6,840 nucleotides of DNA, taken from assembly GCA_009783495.1 (NCBI GenBank), contig WRDJ01000039.1, positions 1-6,840 of the forward strand, in the 5' to 3' direction. Below the pieces are notes generated by a model. It was not told the origin of the DNA. It did no database searches and saw only the letters and a list, made by a program, of their open reading frames with translations. Origin of the DNA: Clostridiales bacterium (GTDB lineage: Bacteria; Bacillota; Dehalobacteriia; UBA4068). The position numbers were made by a program, and so were the translations under genes. Positions 4,014-6,840 of this stretch are shown here, piece after piece. Numbering within the stretch: position 1 is the stretch's first letter; each line of letters opens with the position of its first letter.

Positions 4014-4526
4014 TTATTCGCTGCCGGCCTCCTGTTGGTGCCGCGCCACCGTTCGCGTTCGCATTACCGCGCCAAGCGTAAAAGCTATATACGGCAAAAA
4101 GATTAGTGATATCATCGCCGCTGTTTCAAGCGCGCCGGGTGCGTCTATGTCAAGCAAATTGATAACGGCAGGAAAAATCGGCCCTAAAGAAATGAAGGAT
4201 ATACCAAATAACAATTCAGTCGGAATAAATTCTGGCAAAACAGCCAGTATCAGGAAAAATATTATTGACAATGACGAGAGCAATGTCAGTTTGACGCTGA
4301 CGGGGGTGTCTTCCAAAAACCTGTAAACAACAAACTTCCCGGCAAAAAAACAAGCAACCAGCATGCCTAACGTAGCCAGAACAATTGCGGCAGTAAAAAA
4401 TTTACTGCGATACAAAGGACTTAAAACAAAACTCCAAAGCGGTTGATCAAGAATCAAGCAAGTTAGGCAAATAAACACATAAGCGCCAAGGAAGATACCA
4501 TTGTTTTTCAGGATAATCCGAGACAT
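4014..4526 (-). CDS. Hypothetical integral membrane protein (170 aa)
   Basis: I do not recognise this 170-residue protein. It is strongly hydrophobic with about five membrane segments, near residues 9-27, 43-68, 78-98, 105-125 and 134-154. The C-terminal tail is hydrophilic (RTRTVARHQQEAGSE) and the loop after segment two is polar (RFLEDTPVSVK). No signal peptidase site, catalytic motif or transporter signature is evident. The start ATG 4526 follows GGAGGT at a rather long 11-base distance. It lies 26 bases after cobS and 23 bases before acpS, so it should be co-transcribed. Hand counts on sampled 60-base lines give about 33-45% GC, against about 70% in a sampled line of nnrE/D. It may therefore be a recent arrival in an older operon, although membrane proteins rich in Ile and Phe lower GC by themselves. 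Nothing ties it to cobamide or lipid metabolism. Confidence 0.78.
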   Translation of the reverse strand: MSRIILKNNGIFLGAYVFICLTCLILDQPLWSFVLSPLYRSKFFTAAIVLATLGMLVACFFAGKFVVYRFLEDTPVSVKLTLLSSLSIIFFLILAVLPEFIPTELLFGISFISLGPIFPAVINLLDIDAPGALETAAMISLIFLPYIAFTLGAVMRTRTVARHQQEAGSE

Positions 4527-4552
4527 AGTCCGAACGCACCTCCAATTATTTG

Positions 4553-5317
4553 CTATCTGAAGATATTATTGGCATAGAATACAACAAACCAGCTCAATAA
4601 GAAGAAGGTTTCGCCCCATTCCGCAGCCGCGCCGTAACATTCGCCGTTTAAGCCGCCGAGGCGCTTTTCCCAGACCTTGGCCGGGGCAAACACGGCGAAG
4701 AAGGCGGGGAGAGCGGCCAGGCAGATAAGCGGCTCGCTGAAAGAGACAAGTGCAAGGGCCAGCCCGGCGCTTACGCAGGCGAAGATGAAATGGCCTTTTT
4801 TGAAGTTATTATGCAGGGAAGCCCCCAGGCCGTTCGTTCGGGCGGCGGGGAAAAACCAAATGCAGAAGGCCATCATAAAGCGGGAAAAAAGCAAAGCGGC
4901 TGGCAGTACGCGCCAAAAAGACCAGGTGCTCAGCAAGGTATAATAGGCGGCGAATTTCAGGATCAGCAGCAAAACGGCGGAGAGCACGCCCATGGCGCCG
5001 ATGTGCTTGCTCTTCATAATGACGAAAGCCTCGCGCCGCTCACGGTTCCCGGAGAGTCCGTCGGCCAGCTTCATCAGGCCATTCAGATGCTGCGCGCCGG
5101 TGACCGCGAGCATGAAGGCGACCCCGCAGGCGGCGGCCAGAGATTTTCCCGTGTCGTTGAGCAGCCACAAGAGGGCGGCGGCAGAAAGCCCCAGCAAAAG
5201 CCCGAGAATGGGCAGCAACCTGGCGGAACGCCCCAGCATTCTGTCGTCGGCCTCGCGCGGCACGCGCACCGGGACGCGGGTCATGAAGGATAGCAACAGG
5301 GCGAATTCCTTGAGCAT
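4553..5317 (-). CDS. cobS: Adenosylcobinamide-GDP ribazoletransferase (cobalamin synthase), divergent
   Basis: A 254-residue membrane enzyme of the CobS family, of normal length. It joins adenosylcobinamide-GDP to alpha-ribazole or its phosphate, completing the nucleotide loop of cobamides at the inner membrane. Seen: N-terminal FALLLSFMTRVPV (residues 5-17), GAQHLNGLMKLADGLSGNRE (74-93), IMKSKHIGAMGVLSAVLLL (100-118), GASLHNNF (165-172), GGLNGECYGAAAEWGE (221-236), and several hydrophobic helices. The usual HLDGLADTxDG motif is altered here to HLNGLMKLADG, losing two acidic residues (Asn79 and Lys83), and the late TGDxxGA motif reads NGECYGA. It may be functional with changed metal or base binding, or be drifting. 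The start ATG 5317 follows GGAGG. It heads the operon with the 170-aa gene, acpS and nnrE/D; no other cob gene is in the window and no cobalamin riboswitch is seen in the short leader. Confidence 0.9.
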   Translation of the reverse strand: MLKEFALLLSFMTRVPVRVPREADDRMLGRSARLLPILGLLLGLSAAALLWLLNDTGKSLAAACGVAFMLAVTGAQHLNGLMKLADGLSGNRERREAFVIMKSKHIGAMGVLSAVLLLILKFAAYYTLLSTWSFWRVLPAALLFSRFMMAFCIWFFPAARTNGLGASLHNNFKKGHFIFACVSAGLALALVSFSEPLICLAALPAFFAVFAPAKVWEKRLGGLNGECYGAAAEWGETFFLLSWFVVFYANNIFR

Positions 5318-5363
5318 AGGCGCCTCCGGGGTGAGAGTGAGGGAGGGGGTTGATTTTCTTTAT

Positions 5364-5392
5364 ATTATACACCATTGTCCGGCCGATGGAAA
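5364..5392 (-). promoter_or_regulatory. cobS: Candidate sigma-A promoter of the cobS operon
   Basis: On the minus strand TTTCCA (5392-5387) precedes a perfect TATAAT (5369-5364) by 17 bases. Initiation would be near 5357, about 40 bases before the cobS ATG. The leader is too short for a cobalamin riboswitch. Confidence 0.5.
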
Positions 5393-5400
5393 GACTTTCC
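5388..5400. promoter_or_regulatory. Perfect 13-bp dyad over the -35 box of the cobS operon
   Basis: GGAAAGACTTTCC is a perfect dyad with six-base arms. It overlaps the candidate -35 box and so is placed for repression by a dimeric regulator. The binding protein is unknown. Confidence 0.35.
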
Positions 5401-5441
5401 CGGCGGCGGATTTCAGATGATTAAAAAATCTCCACGCGGAA

Positions 5442-5447
5442 TATAAT
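5442..5447 (+). promoter_or_regulatory. Candidate -10 box for the coiled-coil gene
   Basis: A perfect TATAAT on the plus strand lies 38 bases before the ATG at 5486. The region 17-18 bases upstream (TGATTA) is a poor -35 match, so this promoter would be weak or need an activator. The divergent cobS promoter lies about 50-80 bases away. Confidence 0.35.
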
Positions 5448-5485
5448 ATCCAGCAAGCAGAAATTTCCAAGCGGGAGGCGCGTCC

Positions 5486-5749
5486 ATGAAAGAGCAGGAG
5501 CAGTTTTTGCAGGAAAAGATCAAGGCCTTGCAGGATAATATCGCCAGCCTGCGCATGAGCAGGCGGGTTTTGATGACCCTGATGGAGCAGGCGCGCCATG
5601 AGCGCGAGGATGAAAACAAGCGCCTGAAAAAAGAAAAGCAGCGCCTGCAAAAAGAAAACAGCCATTATGCCAAGGCCCTGTGGGAGAAAAACCAAACCAT
5701 TTGCGCGCTGGAAAAAAGGCTGCAAGAAAATCCGGCGGGAGAACTGTGA
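5486..5749 (+). CDS. Small coiled-coil protein of unknown function (87 aa)
   Basis: Starts at ATG 5486 after GGGAGG at 7-9 bases. The 87-residue product is almost wholly helical and charged: heptad-like spacing of Leu/Ile runs from about residue 5 to 80 (FLQEKIKALQDNIASLRMSR, then VLMTLMEQARHERED and KRLKKEKQRLQKENSHYA). A short less-charged kink at SRRVLMTLME (25-34) could divide a helical hairpin. There is no signal peptide or membrane segment. From memory, similar short coiled-coil proteins with an LRxSRRVLMxLxE core occur in Clostridia-like Bacillota, sometimes mislabelled as translation factors; the function is unknown to me. It is a single-gene unit, divergent from cobS and convergent with the dipeptidase, closed by a strong terminator. 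Confidence 0.8.
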   Translation: MKEQEQFLQEKIKALQDNIASLRMSRRVLMTLMEQARHEREDENKRLKKEKQRLQKENSHYAKALWEKNQTICALEKRLQENPAGEL

Positions 5750-5775
5750 AGGTTCGCCGCCGGATTTTCTTTTTT
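5726..5775 (+). terminator. Intrinsic terminator of the coiled-coil gene
   Basis: A perfect 13-base-pair stem GAAAATCCGGCGG (5726-5738) / CCGCCGGATTTTC (5757-5769) is followed by TTTTTT (5770-5775). The loop holds a further GAAC/GTTC stem (5741-5744, 5752-5755). The hairpin includes the last codons and stop (5747-5749) of the gene. On the other strand it lies just past the dipeptidase stop and could serve there too, with a weaker T-run. Confidence 0.85.
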
Positions 5776-5780
5776 GACGC

Positions 5781-6698
5781 TTATCCTTCCGGCGAGGGGA
5801 GATTATCGCGCAGGACGCGCAGAAAATTCCCCCCCATGATCTTATCCACCGCGTCATCGCCATAACCGAGGCGGGAAAGGGCAAAGGCCAGCTTGGGCCA
5901 GTCTTCCACGCCCGCCATGCCTAAAGGCAGGTCTGTGCCGTCAAAATCCGAACCGACGCCGACATGTTCAAGCCCGGCCTTCTTCACGCCATGGTCAAGG
6001 TGGCGGATGATGTCCTCAAAAGCGGCGCGCTCCGCCAGAAAGGACCGGGCAAAGGTGATGCCGGCCACTCCGCCCCGCTCGCCCAGGGCCTTGAGCTGCC
6101 CGTCGCTTAAATTGCGGCGGTGCGGGCGCAAAGCGGCGCAAGCCGTGTGGGAGACGATGGGCGGCTTTTTGGATTCGCGCAGCAGCGACCAAAAGCTCTG
6201 CTCAGAGAGGTGCGCGCCGTCCGTGATCATGCCCAGTCGGTTCATTTCCCCGATGATTTCACGGCCGAAAGGGGTGAGATCGCCTTCCTCAAAAGCGCCG
6301 CCGCCCAAGGCGTTGGCATAGTTCCAGGTCAGGCCAAGGGAACGCAGGCCCAGCCGGAAAAGCAGGTGCAGCGTTTCCGCGCGTTCGCACAGAAGCTCGC
6401 CGCCCTCCGCCGCTATCAGGGCTTTGAGCGGGCCGGGCGCGGAGAGTTGTTCGCGCCACAAAAGCGGCTCGACCAAATCGCGGTTTTCCCGCATATCGGC
6501 CAGAAATCGCTCCAGAACCGCCAGGGCGCGGGGCAGGACTTCCCCCGGGAACTCGCGGGGGTCAATGAAAATGGCAAAAAACTGCGCGTCCACTTTTCCG
6601 CGCAGGCGTGAATAATCCAGGTGGGCCTGCGGGAGCTGCCTTAACGTGGGCAGGTCGAGCAGCTTGACCGCGGTATCGCAATGGGCGTCAATGCGCAT
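5781..6698 (-). CDS. Membrane-dipeptidase-family (peptidase M19) zinc dipeptidase
   Basis: A 305-residue protein of the renal dipeptidase family, which hydrolyses dipeptides (often with D- or dehydro-residues) with a two-zinc centre in a TIM barrel. Family metal ligands are visible: DAHCDT at 4-9 (His6, Asp8), AAEGGE 96-101 (Glu98), the histidine of DGAHLSE (His163), the histidine of IVSHTACAAL (His184), and the substrate-binding Asp in GVGSDFDGT (Asp251/Asp253). The C-terminal IMGGNFLRVL is typical. No signal peptide or membrane anchor is present, so it is probably cytoplasmic. I chose ATG 6698 because it follows GAGGAGG closely and begins at the family N-terminus MRIDAHCDT. An upstream in-frame ATG at 6791 would add 31 residues with no resemblance to the family and no ribosome site. 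It appears to be a single-gene unit; substrate is not predictable. Confidence 0.94.
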   Translation of the reverse strand: MRIDAHCDTAVKLLDLPTLRQLPQAHLDYSRLRGKVDAQFFAIFIDPREFPGEVLPRALAVLERFLADMRENRDLVEPLLWREQLSAPGPLKALIAAEGGELLCERAETLHLLFRLGLRSLGLTWNYANALGGGAFEEGDLTPFGREIIGEMNRLGMITDGAHLSEQSFWSLLRESKKPPIVSHTACAALRPHRRNLSDGQLKALGERGGVAGITFARSFLAERAAFEDIIRHLDHGVKKAGLEHVGVGSDFDGTDLPLGMAGVEDWPKLAFALSRLGYGDDAVDKIMGGNFLRVLRDNLPSPEG

Positions 6699-6840
6699 AT
6701 TGCCTCCTCGAAGCAGAAATGAGAGGTCAGAGGTCGGAGGATAGAGGAGAGAAAGGAGAAGCGTAGACGCGGCGCTGGGAGGCGCTGTCAATTTTCGCGA
6801 TGATAGATTCTATCGGGGAAGGACGATCAGCTTGATTGCC
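6699..6840. promoter_or_regulatory. Upstream region of the dipeptidase gene
   Basis: No gene is seen here. A nearly pure purine tract on the plus strand (about 6717-6764, with repeated AGAGG and GAGGTC) gives a pyrimidine-rich leader to the dipeptidase message. TTGACA on the minus strand (6791-6786) is a perfect -35 hexamer, but its partner at 17-18 bases (TCTACG) is poor. GATAGATTCTATC (6802-6814) is a perfect 13-base dyad. Confidence 0.4.

Noticed and set aside
2419..4326. Very long open frame (635 codons) on the plus strand, antisense to nnrE/D, acpS and part of the membrane gene
   Set aside because: It crosses three well-recognised genes on the other strand, has no ribosome site, its translation is Gly/Arg/Gln-rich without family features, and high GC explains the lack of stops.
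5318..5363. Cobalamin riboswitch upstream of cobS
   Set aside because: The leader is only about 40 bases from the likely start of transcription and no B12-box-like sequence is seen; the riboswitch needs about 150-200 bases.
5781..6791. 336-residue form of the dipeptidase
   Set aside because: The extra 31 residues come from the polypyrimidine leader, do not resemble the family, and lack a ribosome site.

Overview
The window looks like a chromosomal segment of a low-redundancy, fairly GC-rich member of the Bacillota (Firmicutes). The evidence is the strong GGAGG-type ribosome binding sites before nearly every gene, sigma-A-like promoter boxes, and the gene order acpS - nnrE/nnrD fusion - EndoAI-type antitoxin - MazF (EndoA), a familiar Bacillota neighbourhood. 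An anaerobic Negativicutes or Clostridia-like host fits the cobamide gene and the small coiled-coil gene, but this is inference and no species can be named.

Layout. Positions 1-80: possible outer end of an insertion sequence running off the window, marked by two adjacent perfect dyads. 68-211 (minus): a 47-residue small gene, possibly 3'-truncated by that element. 212-323: a divergent control region with nested inverted repeats. 324-566 and 687-929 (plus): two paralogous 80-residue XRE/HTH regulators sharing a 38-base perfectly identical block. 938-961: a strong, probably two-way terminator. 979-1323 (minus): MazF endoribonuclease. 1397-1570 (minus): a 57-residue antitoxin that keeps only the MazF-binding half of EndoAI. 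1571-2043: a 473-base non-coding stretch with the antitoxin promoter, a cluster of GACAAA/TTTGTC half-sites, a 19-base dyad, a four-tract G-quadruplex motif and a perfect hairpin.

2044-5317 (minus) is a compact operon read as cobS - small membrane protein - acpS - nnrE/D with gaps of 15-26 bases, from a promoter near 5364-5392. It combines the last step of cobamide nucleotide-loop assembly, an unknown AT-rich membrane gene, the enzyme that activates acyl carrier protein, and the repair enzyme for damaged NAD(P)H. 5486-5749 (plus) is a small coiled-coil protein ending in a strong terminator. 5781-6698 (minus) is an M19-family dipeptidase, with a pyrimidine-rich leader and a perfect dyad upstream.

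The most notable region is 930-1720. The toxin-antitoxin pair is unusual in three ways. The antitoxin has no ribbon-helix-helix DNA-binding domain. A terminator-like hairpin overlaps the antitoxin stop codon and separates it from the toxin. An 18-base sequence like the end of an IS6-family element also lies between them. Together these suggest that toxin supply is set by termination and translation rather than by classical conditional autorepression, and that another protein reads the operator-like sites upstream. I see no CRISPR array, tRNA, rRNA or clear riboswitch.
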